The notes: generated by a model not told the origin, from the sequence alone. Shown: positions 18,984 through 27,564, counted from the stretch's first letter. The stretch is 32,906 nucleotides of DNA from Pleurocapsa sp. CCALA 161 (GCF_003003995.1 NZ_PVWF01000057.1:1-32906), one strand, 5' to 3'. Numbers and translations are program-made.

Positions 18984-19610
18984 ATGAGCGAACGAAATCC
19001 CTACGAACAACTTGGGGTCACAGAAAATTCTTCCTTTGAAGAAATACAGGCTGCCAAAAAAAGGCTTTATGAACAACATGGTCACGATCATACTGTGTTA
19101 GAAGAGGTAGAAATCGCTTACGATTCAATCATTATGGATCGCTTACGGTTACGCCAAGAAGGCAAAATCAAAGTCCCTGAAAAAATTCGGTTTCCCGAAC
19201 GCAATGTCGAAAAAACCTTAAAAGTCCCGCAGCTTCGTAACGACAAGTCTACTGCCTGGCTACAGGATTTAGTAGACACACCCTCTCAAGCAGATATTCT
19301 TTGGCCATCAGGCATTTTCTTAACCCTGGCGGCGATCGCTGTCTTTTCTCCAAATACTGGAACTTCGATTTTGCCTCTGTTAATGGCTTTGGGCTTTATT
19401 GCCAATATTTACTTCCTCAATCGCAAAGAAGGACGCTCAGGTCGAGCATTCTTGATTAGCTTTATAACTCTGTTTGCTGGAATTGCGCTGGGAACAGGTT
19501 TGGGCAACCTATTATTAAATCAGGGGGGAATTTCCGCTCTAGATCAGAATCAGTTGGCTTCTACCGCGACTTTCTGTTTGTTTTGGGTAGTAAGCTGTTT
19601 TTTACGCTAG
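18984..19610 (+). CDS. CPP1-like (DnaJ-related) membrane protein
   Basis: A 208-residue protein with a J-domain-like N-terminus (NPYEQLGVTENSSFEEIQAA, residues 5-24) that lacks the canonical HPD tripeptide. The C-terminal half has three or four hydrophobic helices (about 108-125, 128-146, 152-176 and 190-207). This is the CPP1-like family (DUF3353). In plants CPP1 is a thylakoid or envelope protein that stabilises protochlorophyllide oxidoreductase; the cyanobacterial role is inferred from that. A clear bidirectional terminator follows at 19645-19670. Confidence 0.87.
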   Translation: MSERNPYEQLGVTENSSFEEIQAAKKRLYEQHGHDHTVLEEVEIAYDSIIMDRLRLRQEGKIKVPEKIRFPERNVEKTLKVPQLRNDKSTAWLQDLVDTPSQADILWPSGIFLTLAAIAVFSPNTGTSILPLLMALGFIANIYFLNRKEGRSGRAFLISFITLFAGIALGTGLGNLLLNQGGISALDQNQLASTATFCLFWVVSCFLR

Positions 19611-19644
19611 TTTGCTTGATTTGGTCGTTAGCTTTGCTAAAAAT

Positions 19645-19670
19645 TAGGGAGAAAATTGGTTTTCTCCCTA
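19645..19670. terminator. Bidirectional rho-independent terminator
   Basis: TAGGGAGAAAA (19645-19655) and TTTTCTCCCTA (19660-19670) form a perfect 11-bp stem with the tetraloop TTGG. A/T-rich sequence flanks it on both sides (TTAAAATTTT to the right, CTAAAAAT to the left). It sits between the convergent CPP1-like and PrxQ genes and can serve both. It is the clearest terminator in the window. Confidence 0.85.
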
Positions 19671-19714
19671 GTTAAAATTTTGGCTGAGGTTTGTCACCAA
19701 GTTCTGATTCTAAG

Positions 19715-20149
19715 CTAACCAATACTGGCTAAAACATCCGTAGCATGGGTGCTGGTGTTCACATTGCTATCAACCTGAGCAATTGTGCCATTGCCATCGA
19801 TAATGTAAGTAACACGTTTAGCGTAGCCACCGCCATCAACATCATAAGCTTGGGTAATTGCACCATCACTATCGACTAAAAGTTGAAACGGTAACCCATA
19901 CTTCTCTTTAAATTTCTGGTGAGAAGCCCGATCGTCTTGGCTGACACCCAAAACCACCATTTCTTGTTCTTGATATTCAGCAAAATTATCGCGGAAGCTT
20001 TGGGCTTGTTTTGTACAGCCTGGAGTATCGTCTTTGGGATAAAAATATAGAACAACTGTCTTGCCTCGAAAATCCGACAAAGAGACACTGTTGCCTTCAT
20101 CATCAACAGTAGTAAACTCTGGAGCAGTAGAGCCAACTGACAATGCCAT
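19715..20149 (-). CDS. Peroxiredoxin of the BCP/PrxQ family, one-cysteine form
   Basis: A 144-residue thiol peroxidase that reduces hydrogen peroxide and organic hydroperoxides. The peroxidatic cysteine is C45 in YPKDDTPGCTKQAQ. The resolving cysteine usually found five residues later is replaced by Q50, and there is no other cysteine in the chain. It is therefore a 1-Cys PrxQ (PrxQ-B type) that must be reduced by an outside thiol. The length and the remaining motifs (VVLGVSQDD, FQLLVDSDG, RVTYIID) are normal. The ribosome binding site AGGAGA on the minus strand (20158-20163) lies 8 bases before the ATG. Confidence 0.92.
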   Translation of the reverse strand: MALSVGSTAPEFTTVDDEGNSVSLSDFRGKTVVLYFYPKDDTPGCTKQAQSFRDNFAEYQEQEMVVLGVSQDDRASHQKFKEKYGLPFQLLVDSDGAITQAYDVDGGGYAKRVTYIIDGNGTIAQVDSNVNTSTHATDVLASIG

Positions 20150-20294
20150 GGTTAAGATCTCCTAATAAATCTATTTTCCTCTAAACTTTAACGTAATTAG
20201 GTTTATGAAGGCTAATAGTCAGCTTCAATAACTTGAGCTTTACCAGGGCTTAATCAGGGTATTGTAAATAAATACTAGTACAATATTTTTTACT

Positions 20295-20316
20295 GCCTAT
20301 TTTAAGCCTATTTTAA
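20295..20316 (+). promoter_or_regulatory. Tandem 11-bp repeat before pstC, candidate PHO box
   Basis: GCCTATTTTAA occurs twice in direct succession (20295-20305 and 20306-20316), ending six bases before the pstC ATG. Cyanobacterial PHO boxes are direct octamers of the PyTTAAPyPy type with an 11-base period. The period fits and TTTTAA fits partly, but the flanking bases do not match well. The place, next to the start codon, is unusual for an activator site. Confidence 0.3.
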
Positions 20317-20322
20317 ATTTTT

Positions 20323-21216
20323 ATGAATGATCCAGCTTCCAAGATAGAATCCCGTTCAGGAGTTGAAAGGAGTTTAGACAATGCTTTCTATTGGTCAGCT
20401 AAACTTTTAGCATTTGCGATCGCTGGTGTTTTAGTTTGGATTACAATCCAAGTGGCGATCGCCGCCATGCCAGCAATCAAAGAATTTGGTTTAAAATTTT
20501 TATTCAGTAGCAGTTGGAATCCTGTCAAAGACCAGTATGGAGTTTGGCCCGCAATTTACGGTACGATCGTTAGTTCGGCGATCGCTTTGGCGATCTCAGT
20601 GCCAATTGGTTTGGGGGCAGCCATTTTTCTGAGTGAAGATTATTTGCACCCCGCTATGCAGCGAGTTATTGTCTTCTTAGTGGAATTATTAGCAGCCGTT
20701 CCTAGTGTGGTTTATGGTCTATGGGGTATCTTTGTCTTAATTCCCTTTCTCAAAGGTTTTACGCCTTTAAAGGGTCAGGGGATGCTGCCTGCTGCGTTAA
20801 TTTTGTCAGTGATGATCTTGCCTACTATTGCTGCTATTGCTCGTGATGCCATTACTAATGTCGATATTGGCTTGAGACAGGCTTCTTTTGGATTAGGTGC
20901 TACTCGGTGGGAAACAATTATGCAAATAATTTTGCCCGCTGCATCTTCAGGAATTATTGGCGGTATCATGCTGGCTCTTGGTCGGGCTTTAGGTGAAACT
21001 ATGGCTGTGACGATGTTAATTGGTAATTCTAATCGAGTGGCTGCGTCCATATTTGCTCCCTCTAACACAGTTTCATCTTTACTTGCTAATCAGTTTGCTG
21101 AAGCTAGCGGTTTGCAGGTAGCAGCTTTGATGTATGCAGCTTTAATTTTGTTTGTTATTACTCTAGTAGTGAATGTTTTAGCTCAATTATTAGTAACTAG
21201 AATGCAGAGAATTTAG
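20323..21216 (+). CDS. pstC: Phosphate ABC transporter permease PstC
   Basis: A 297-residue membrane subunit of the high-affinity phosphate importer. A cytoplasmic tail of about 28 residues leads to six helices, with the first at about 28-49. The permease core has VPSVVYGLWGIFVLIPF near 126-142. The coupling loop that contacts the ATPase is around QASFGLGATRWETIMQIILPAA near 186-207. It is followed after 40 bases by pstA. No pstS precedes it and no pstB follows pstA in this window. Regulation by phosphate is likely from the family and perhaps from the direct repeat just upstream. Confidence 0.93.
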   Translation: MNDPASKIESRSGVERSLDNAFYWSAKLLAFAIAGVLVWITIQVAIAAMPAIKEFGLKFLFSSSWNPVKDQYGVWPAIYGTIVSSAIALAISVPIGLGAAIFLSEDYLHPAMQRVIVFLVELLAAVPSVVYGLWGIFVLIPFLKGFTPLKGQGMLPAALILSVMILPTIAAIARDAITNVDIGLRQASFGLGATRWETIMQIILPAASSGIIGGIMLALGRALGETMAVTMLIGNSNRVAASIFAPSNTVSSLLANQFAEASGLQVAALMYAALILFVITLVVNVLAQLLVTRMQRI

Positions 21217-21256
21217 ATCAATAATTCAGGATCAAAGATAAATCCAATTTAAAATC

Positions 21257-22153
21257 ATGACTTCCCCTCACCTCGAAAAATCAGCTTACGGAGAAATTAG
21301 CCTGAAGCGTAATCCAGCTTCCCCTCGCACGCTGTTCGGTTTGGTAATGAGCAGTATTGCTGGTTTATTTACCATAGCTGCAATTGTCCCCCTATTTATT
21401 ATTCTGAGTTATCTCATTGGCAAAGGAATTAGTTCTTTATCTGCCTCTGTCTTTACTGAATTACCACCGCCTCCATTAGTAGATGGAGGCGGTTTTGGTA
21501 ATGCCATTTTAGGTACAGTATTGATGGTGGGTATTGGCGCTTTGATTAGTATTCCCTTGGGCATCATGGCAGCTATCTATCTTTCAGAATTCAACGAGGG
21601 CAAAGCTGCTGAATGGATTAGGTTTGCCACTAATGTTTTGAGCGGAGTACCGTCGATTATCGTCGGGGTGTTCGCCTATGGCGTGATTGTCCTGACTTTT
21701 AAAACTTATTCCGCCTGGGCTGGAGGTTTTGCTCTCTCCATTCTAATGCTGCCAATTATTGTACGGACAACTGATGAATCCCTTAAACTTGTGCCACAAG
21801 ATGTGCGTCAGGCTTCTGTGGGCATTGGCGCTAATCAATATCAAACAGTTTTACAGGTGGTGTTACCTGCTGCCTTACCCGCGATTATTACGGGTATTAC
21901 CTTAGCGATCGCCCGTGCTGCGGGGGAAACTGCGCCATTGCTATTTACTGCCCTATTTACTCAATTTTGGCCCAATTGGGATGCTTTACTCGCAGAACCG
22001 ACTGCTTCTTTAGCGGTGTTGGTTTACAATTTTGCGATCGTTCCCTTTAAGAATCAGCAGGAATTAGCCTGGGGTGCAGCTTTTATTTTGGTACTGTTGG
22101 TTTTATTTACCAGTGTGCTTTCTCGTTTGGCAACGGCGAAACGGACATATTAA
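21257..22153 (+). CDS. pstA: Phosphate ABC transporter permease PstA
   Basis: A 298-residue second permease of the Pst phosphate importer. Six helices are visible, with a periplasmic segment after the first (ELPPPPLVDGGGFGNAILGT near 71-90). The coupling loop is QASVGIGANQYQTVLQVVLPAA near 186-207, in the same register as in PstC, and AIARAAGETAPLLFTALF near 215-232 is typical of PstA. The gene is complete. Its 3' neighbour is convergent, so the usual pstB is not in this cluster. Confidence 0.93.
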   Translation: MTSPHLEKSAYGEISLKRNPASPRTLFGLVMSSIAGLFTIAAIVPLFIILSYLIGKGISSLSASVFTELPPPPLVDGGGFGNAILGTVLMVGIGALISIPLGIMAAIYLSEFNEGKAAEWIRFATNVLSGVPSIIVGVFAYGVIVLTFKTYSAWAGGFALSILMLPIIVRTTDESLKLVPQDVRQASVGIGANQYQTVLQVVLPAALPAIITGITLAIARAAGETAPLLFTALFTQFWPNWDALLAEPTASLAVLVYNFAIVPFKNQQELAWGAAFILVLLVLFTSVLSRLATAKRTY

Positions 22154-22269
22154 ATGGAGTTTTTGATTTAAAAGGTGTTTGAATTGGCAATGCTACAGGC
22201 TTTCTCATCTTGTTTTACTTTTGGCATTTATACCCCTACGTAATAACGTTAGGACATCTTTGAAACACT

Positions 22270-22297
22270 ACTTCCTACTTACTACTTACTACTTATT
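22270..22297. repeat. Heptanucleotide tandem array (ACTTACT, four units)
   Basis: The units ACTTCCT, ACTTACT, ACTTACT and ACTTATT run head to tail. The array covers the stop codon of the SpoIID-domain gene (22289-22291 on the minus strand), so its last codons are made of the repeat. Confidence 0.65.
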
Positions 22298-23956
22298 AAT
22301 AGATGTGAGAGAGTCTTCTTGATCTTCTTGCCAAAAGACAATTGTGTCGTCTAGCGGTTTAAGGGTAGTTTGGGGATAATAAAAAGCCAGGATTTTTTCG
22401 GCTGACCAACCTAGTTTGGCTAGGTTATAAGAACCATATTGGCTTAAGCCTACGCCATGACCAAATCCACCACCAATAAAACTGTAGCCGTTAAGCTGTT
22501 TAGCTTTGTTGTAGATTGGTTCTAAGTAGAAAAAAGTGCTGCGAGGTGGCTCTAGGGCGCTACGAATTTCGTTTTTGTGTAGCTGTAGTTTACCAAGATC
22601 GGTTTGAATATTAAGTGCTAAAATTCTGCCAGAGCGCGATCGCTGTTGAATCTCCATTGACTCGATCGTCTTAAATTCTGCCAGAGGATGGCGTGTTTTA
22701 AGCAGATATTGACGCAAATCTTGGCTTAAGTCTGCAATACTTCGGTTTTTATGCCAGCGAAATACACCTGTTCTCCCTGTCTCGTTAAATCCCTTGGTTA
22801 AGCTAATAAAATGGCGAAAGGTTTGCTCATTATCTAGAGGATATTTCAGTAAATCCCAAACTGGCTTAGGGGCATCAATTACAGGCTGGAGATATGGGCG
22901 TTCAGTACCGTTCCAGGTATCCTCAAAGCTGGCGGTAACTCCCCCAGTGGTCGAAGAATAGAGTGCATCGATTAACTCATTATCATAGGTGAGAACTAAT
23001 CCTGCGGTTTTAGCGATCGCGCGATCGCTGATTGGGTTGGTATCTTTTAGACCGTAATATACCTGGCAATGAACTGTAGCACACAATTGATAGTCATCAA
23101 CTTGAAAGCGTCTCAGGTTGCGTAGAGCATAGGTACGAGCAATAATGCTTTGTGCCGCTACCGCTTGAGGAGGAGCGTTAGGGCCGATTTCGTGGGGAAC
23201 AACCCCCCGTAGATAAGTTTCTAGAGGAACTTGGTTAACTAGGGTAAATTCGCCGTGAGCATTGGGCTGAAGTCTTAAACTGCCTCCATACAACCTCTCT
23301 TCTTCGGTCTTTTCAGTGGTGTTAACCTTGACTAAGTTTTTACCGCTGCTAATTTCCACCTCATCCTGATTATATTTTTGTCCCTCAATTTCCCAGACAA
23401 TATCAGGTTTTTGAGTCAGAATTTTGGTATCTAGATAGGGATCTTCATAACCATTGGCTTTTAAACTGTGTAATAGCCAACGACGAATCAAAGGAGTTTG
23501 ATAAACATCTCGTTTTGCCCAAACTTGCCAGCGTCCAGGCTGCGCCACCTCGACCTCTATTCCGAGCCTCTGCCAAGATTTAGCGCTATCTTCCGCTGTT
23601 TCAAAAGTCGAGCGATCGCTCAAAATCAGTTTTTCAGCTAGCTTGGGCTGAGATAAACGGGTCGAATTTACTTTCAATACTACCTTTTGAGTCTTAATCG
23701 GTGCAGCTTTAGATTTACCAGGAAAACTCACCTGTAAAGTATCTCCTGGCGTACTTTGAATTGTAACTTTCTTAATTTCAGGATCGCCATCGATCATTGG
23801 TGCAGCACCCAAACGTTGAATAATGCCGATTTCTAATGCAATATCCTGAGCTTTTTTTTCAGCAGCGATCGCCGAAGGCGTGGTAAAGCCAATCGCCGAT
23901 TGGCAACTACCAATCCCGATTAAAAAGACACCCAGATAAATCGTTATTTTAAACAT
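22289..23956 (-). CDS. SpoIID/LytB-domain exported protein
   Basis: A 555-residue secreted protein with the amidase-enhancer SpoIID/LytB domain. The N-terminus is a signal sequence; residues 15-18 (IGSC) could be a lipobox and SAIA-A near 30 an ordinary cleavage site, so lipoprotein or free secretion remains open. Residues about 80-220 carry a sporulation-related, SPOR-like region. The SpoIID domain runs from about 240 to 400 (QAVAAQSIIARTYALRN, LCATVHCQVYYG, YSSTTGGVTASFEDTW) and ends with GGGFGHGVGLSQYG and the FYYPQT motif. SpoIID of Bacillus is a lytic transglycosylase; cyanobacterial homologues are taken to act on peptidoglycan. Tandem heptamer arrays border the gene on both sides. Confidence 0.88.
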   Translation of the reverse strand: MFKITIYLGVFLIGIGSCQSAIGFTTPSAIAAEKKAQDIALEIGIIQRLGAAPMIDGDPEIKKVTIQSTPGDTLQVSFPGKSKAAPIKTQKVVLKVNSTRLSQPKLAEKLILSDRSTFETAEDSAKSWQRLGIEVEVAQPGRWQVWAKRDVYQTPLIRRWLLHSLKANGYEDPYLDTKILTQKPDIVWEIEGQKYNQDEVEISSGKNLVKVNTTEKTEEERLYGGSLRLQPNAHGEFTLVNQVPLETYLRGVVPHEIGPNAPPQAVAAQSIIARTYALRNLRRFQVDDYQLCATVHCQVYYGLKDTNPISDRAIAKTAGLVLTYDNELIDALYSSTTGGVTASFEDTWNGTERPYLQPVIDAPKPVWDLLKYPLDNEQTFRHFISLTKGFNETGRTGVFRWHKNRSIADLSQDLRQYLLKTRHPLAEFKTIESMEIQQRSRSGRILALNIQTDLGKLQLHKNEIRSALEPPRSTFFYLEPIYNKAKQLNGYSFIGGGFGHGVGLSQYGSYNLAKLGWSAEKILAFYYPQTTLKPLDDTIVFWQEDQEDSLTSINK

Positions 23957-23968
23957 TATTCCTCTTAG

Positions 23969-24003
23969 AGCTAAAAGCTAATAGCTAGAAGCTAATAGCT
24001 AAA
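23969..24003. repeat. Heptanucleotide tandem array (AGCTNNN, five units)
   Basis: AGCTAAA, AGCTAAT, AGCTAGA, AGCTAAT and AGCTAAA run head to tail with an exact 7-base period, 12 bases upstream of the SpoIID gene start. The core and unit number are the same as in the array at 11053-11087. Confidence 0.75.
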
Positions 24004-24051
24004 AACGATATCACTATCAATTCATGTTTTAAATCAGCAACACCTGACTTC

Positions 24052-27000
24052 CTAATCTTCTTCAAAAATCTCAATTAAAGTTTCTCCCTCAATCATGCGC
24101 TTGGCAGCCTTGAGCAAATCTTCTTCGACATAAGGTTTGACAAAGTAGCCGTTAGCTCCACGAGCAGCGGCTATTTTACGCATTTTTTGCGCTCCACGGG
24201 AAGTCAACATAGCGATCGGTAAAGAGGCTAATTTCTCATCACTTTGAAGCTGCAAGAGCAGTTCTAAGCCGTTCATCCGCGGCATTTCAATGTCACAAAA
24301 AGCGATATCACACTCTAGACCATTACTGAGTTTATCCCAGGCTTCCTGACCATCTCTAGCTTGTTCCACTCGATAACCAGCGTTTCTAAAGGTCATCGAG
24401 AGCAGTTCTCTAACAGTCACTGAATCATCAATAATTAGTACTAAAGGAGCATCTTTGAAAACACTGTCGGATTGATTAATTCGGTTAGCTTTGTCGTTGG
24501 TAGATTCAGTTTCTTTATTGGCTTGATTAATCTCAATGAGATGTTTTGCCACATCCATCAAGTCTTTCTCAGTATAAGGTTTGGTTAGATAAGCCTTGGC
24601 TCCTAAATCATTGGCTATTTGACGGTGTTTATCTGCACCACGAGAGGTCAACATTGCTACAGGAATAGACTTTAGCTTGCTATCTTGATGGAGATTAGAC
24701 AGCAATTCTAAACCGTTCATCCGCGGCATTTCAATATCACTAAAGATCATGTCACACTCTAAACCACCACGGAGTTTATCCCAAGCTTCTTGACCATCCC
24801 TAGCTTGCTCTACCCGATAACCAAGTTTATTAAAACTCATTGAGAGCAACTCGCGAACAGTAATGGAGTCATCCACCACCAGTACCATCGGTTCTTGCTG
24901 AACGCTTTCTACCTGTGCTTGTTTGACATCTCCAGCACCAGCCAAAATATTAAAGCCTATTTCAATCGTTCTCTTACCTTGAGCAATTTCAATTAGCTCC
25001 AAAACATCGCCAATGGGCATAATTGAACCATCGCCCAAAACCGTAGCTCCTGCAATACCTGGTGGTTTAGCAATTGGGCCGTCGATTTGCTTAATCACAA
25101 TTTCTTGCTCGGCTCTAACTTCATCTACTTCGATCGCCAGGAGATTGTCTAAGCTACGTAAAATGACTACAGAAACTGTATCATCGTTATTTTGATTAAC
25201 GTTATAAGTACCTGCACGACGAATTAGACGATTGTAGTTCAGCAGACTATTGAGCGGTCTTAGGGGCAAAAGAGTGTCTTGCCAAGAAATACAGCGCACT
25301 CCATTGGCATTAGTTTGAATATCACTGGGTAAATATTCTTTGGTGTCTTCCACTCCATCAATCGGGAAAGCAATCTGACTATTATTATCAACACAGATTA
25401 AAGCCTTGCAAATACTTAGCACCAGAGGCAGTCGAATGGTAAAGATTGTGCCTTTACCCACCTGTGATTCCGTACTGACCGAACCGCGAATTTTTTTCAG
25501 ATCAGTATTGACTACATCCATACCCACACCGCGACCAGCAAAGTCATCTGCCTCATCCTTGGTGCTAAATCCTGGATGAAATAGCAGTTCATATACCTGT
25601 TGCTCGGTTAAATTTTGTGCCGCAGCCCAGCTAATCAGCTTTTTCTCAACTGCTTTCTTTTTGACTATTTCTGGGTTAATTCCTGCTCCATCATCTCTGA
25701 CGGTAATGACGGTTTGATTACCTTGAATAAACGCCTGAATATAAACATTGCCAGCTTCGCTCTTTCCTTGTTTGAGTCGGACTTCTGGCTGCTCAATACC
25801 ATGAGAAATAGCATTATTCACCAAATGGGTCATAGGATTATAAATATGCTCGACAATCATTTTGTCAATTAGCACATCTTTTCCTTCAACATGAAGGTTA
25901 GTTTGTTTTTTCTGCTTGCGCGAAATATCCCGAACTGCACGAGGCAAGCGGTCTGCTGTCTGTCCAAAAGCGACCATCCTGGAGGAGTTCATCCCATCTT
26001 GAAGCTGACTAGTTACCTGACGGAACGTTTGAGCGACTTTATCAGTTTCGTCAACTACAAACTGAATATCCGATGCTGCTTCTCGGACTCGAACAATCAA
26101 TTCAATAATATCTTGGGAGAGTAGGTGAAAACCATTAAAGCGATCTAGCTCCAAAGCGTCTAATCCTTGCTCTTGGGGTTTCTCCTCCACCCGACTTGAT
26201 ACCCCCGCAGGAAGAGGAGAGTTAGCGCGAGACTGGCGGCTAGCCATTAAAGCACCCTCTAAAAGCGATCGCTCATATAGGTCATGCATTTTTGCTCCAG
26301 CTTCTCCTAGAGAGTTGACATGACCTAAGAGGTTATCGAGGAAGCGACGCAATCTTTCCTGGTCATCCTCTAGTCGATTACGCTTAACTACGAGTTCTCC
26401 GATCAGGTTATTGAGATCATCTAATTTACGTACTGAAACCCGCATGGTCTGGTCAAAAGCTGGCGAGGCAGAGGCATCGGGCGTATCAAGCTTGGCTACA
26501 GAGGGTTGCGCTTTTGGAGTAGGTGGGGGAGTGATAGCTATCGGTTCAATCTGGGGATCATTATCTAACAATGAATCTAGATCGAGTGAATCTGAAGAAT
26601 CTATAGAACTGGCGAGGGAGTCTAGATTAGCTACAGGTTCTATCACTAAATCATCTAGAGATTCGTTGTTTGCTGAGGATAACAAATCATCTAAATCGTT
26701 CCCCAGGCTATCTAACCCGCCGATAGGTTCTACTACTAAATCATCGAAAGATTCGTTGTCTGTTGAGGATAATAATTCATCTAAATCGTTCCCCAAGCTA
26801 TCTAACCCTTCATCGGCTAAAGCAGCTAGTGAGTCAGAATCTTCTTGGATATCTTGCAAGCTATCAATTGCTAAATCTGGTTCTGCATCAAGATCCAGCA
26901 AATCTGCTTCACCCAAATCAGCTAAGTTCATTTCGACTAGAGGTTCTGATGATAGCTCTAATGCTGAATTATTTAGGACATTCTCAAGATTATCAAGCTT

Positions 27001-27564
27001 CAATTCATCATCGTTGTCGGCAATAGAGGATTGATCTATATTCTCCATCGTCATTTCTGATTTAGCTTCAACTTCTGGTTCTAAAGACTCGGCTAAATTA
27101 GCGATCGCTTCATCTGGCTCAACTAATAATAAATCATTAGAGCTATCTGACCAACTGGTTTCAACTACTATATCCTCGTCCTCAGCTAAAGACTCGACCA
27201 GAACTTCTTCATCCCAATCATCTGGTCCATCAGCATTTACAGCTGGTAAATCTGGTTCAGATTCTAATTCAGTTGAATCTAGATTACGAAAATCCCAATT
27301 ATCTAGATCTAGATCTACGGGAACGCTCTTCTTGCGTTTGGGTAGACTATCATTACGCTCCAAATCTAGGTTGTTTAGAGCTTCCGCATCGTTTTTAGTT
27401 GCGGTTTCAGCAGAGATAAATTCGGTGACAATCTCAGCATCTTCATCATGAATTGTTTTCCATAAATCTATTGAATTTTCTTCTGACTGCTGGTTAGCAC
27501 CAGAAGTTGACAATGATTCATCGAAATTGTCATTCGCATCGATAGGCTTATCTTGACTGTTCAT
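24052..27564 (-). CDS. CheA-like hybrid histidine kinase without Hpt, two receiver domains (PilL-C/Hik43-like)
   Basis: An 1170-residue chemotaxis-type kinase. Residues 1-370 are acidic and low in complexity (repeated LDSLGNDLD, LDDLV), with no histidine phosphotransfer motif. From about 373 comes the dimerisation region (SVRKLDDLNNLIGELV), then the ATPase (LVNNAISHGIEQPE near 580, DDGAGI, FAGRGVGMDVV), and the CheW-like domain at about 708-868. Two CheY-like receiver domains follow near 892-1010 and 1043-1160, each with DDS, SDIEMPRMNG or CDIEMPRMNG, and TSRG. Synechocystis splits its pilus CheA into PilL-N (Hpt) and PilL-C (kinase and receivers), and this protein fits PilL-C. It would then control type IV pilus motility. 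The Hpt partner is not in the window. Confidence 0.85.
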   Translation of the reverse strand: MNSQDKPIDANDNFDESLSTSGANQQSEENSIDLWKTIHDEDAEIVTEFISAETATKNDAEALNNLDLERNDSLPKRKKSVPVDLDLDNWDFRNLDSTELESEPDLPAVNADGPDDWDEEVLVESLAEDEDIVVETSWSDSSNDLLLVEPDEAIANLAESLEPEVEAKSEMTMENIDQSSIADNDDELKLDNLENVLNNSALELSSEPLVEMNLADLGEADLLDLDAEPDLAIDSLQDIQEDSDSLAALADEGLDSLGNDLDELLSSTDNESFDDLVVEPIGGLDSLGNDLDDLLSSANNESLDDLVIEPVANLDSLASSIDSSDSLDLDSLLDNDPQIEPIAITPPPTPKAQPSVAKLDTPDASASPAFDQTMRVSVRKLDDLNNLIGELVVKRNRLEDDQERLRRFLDNLLGHVNSLGEAGAKMHDLYERSLLEGALMASRQSRANSPLPAGVSSRVEEKPQEQGLDALELDRFNGFHLLSQDIIELIVRVREAASDIQFVVDETDKVAQTFRQVTSQLQDGMNSSRMVAFGQTADRLPRAVRDISRKQKKQTNLHVEGKDVLIDKMIVEHIYNPMTHLVNNAISHGIEQPEVRLKQGKSEAGNVYIQAFIQGNQTVITVRDDGAGINPEIVKKKAVEKKLISWAAAQNLTEQQVYELLFHPGFSTKDEADDFAGRGVGMDVVNTDLKKIRGSVSTESQVGKGTIFTIRLPLVLSICKALICVDNNSQIAFPIDGVEDTKEYLPSDIQTNANGVRCISWQDTLLPLRPLNSLLNYNRLIRRAGTYNVNQNNDDTVSVVILRSLDNLLAIEVDEVRAEQEIVIKQIDGPIAKPPGIAGATVLGDGSIMPIGDVLELIEIAQGKRTIEIGFNILAGAGDVKQAQVESVQQEPMVLVVDDSITVRELLSMSFNKLGYRVEQARDGQEAWDKLRGGLECDMIFSDIEMPRMNGLELLSNLHQDSKLKSIPVAMLTSRGADKHRQIANDLGAKAYLTKPYTEKDLMDVAKHLIEINQANKETESTNDKANRINQSDSVFKDAPLVLIIDDSVTVRELLSMTFRNAGYRVEQARDGQEAWDKLSNGLECDIAFCDIEMPRMNGLELLLQLQSDEKLASLPIAMLTSRGAQKMRKIAAARGANGYFVKPYVEEDLLKAAKRMIEGETLIEIFEED
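26636..26815 (-). repeat. 90-bp coding tandem repeat in the acidic linker
   Basis: Two consecutive 90-base units encode 30 residues each (GLDSLGNDLDELLSSTDNES and so on, then the same with small changes). The second boundary lies at 26726. A more diverged third copy, starting LDSLASS, sits on the C-terminal side. The repeat extends the disordered linker without breaking the frame. Confidence 0.7.

Noticed and set aside
23969-24003. CRISPR array
   Set aside because: The units are 7 bases long with no spacers; they are simple tandem heptamers.
24052-25165. Two separate response-regulator genes
   Set aside because: Both receiver domains are in one uninterrupted frame with the kinase.
26411-27034. 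A 207-residue plus-strand open frame opposite the CheA-like gene
   Set aside because: It is the antisense of the acidic, repetitive linker. Its serine-rich composition follows from the opposite-strand codons and it has no family resemblance.
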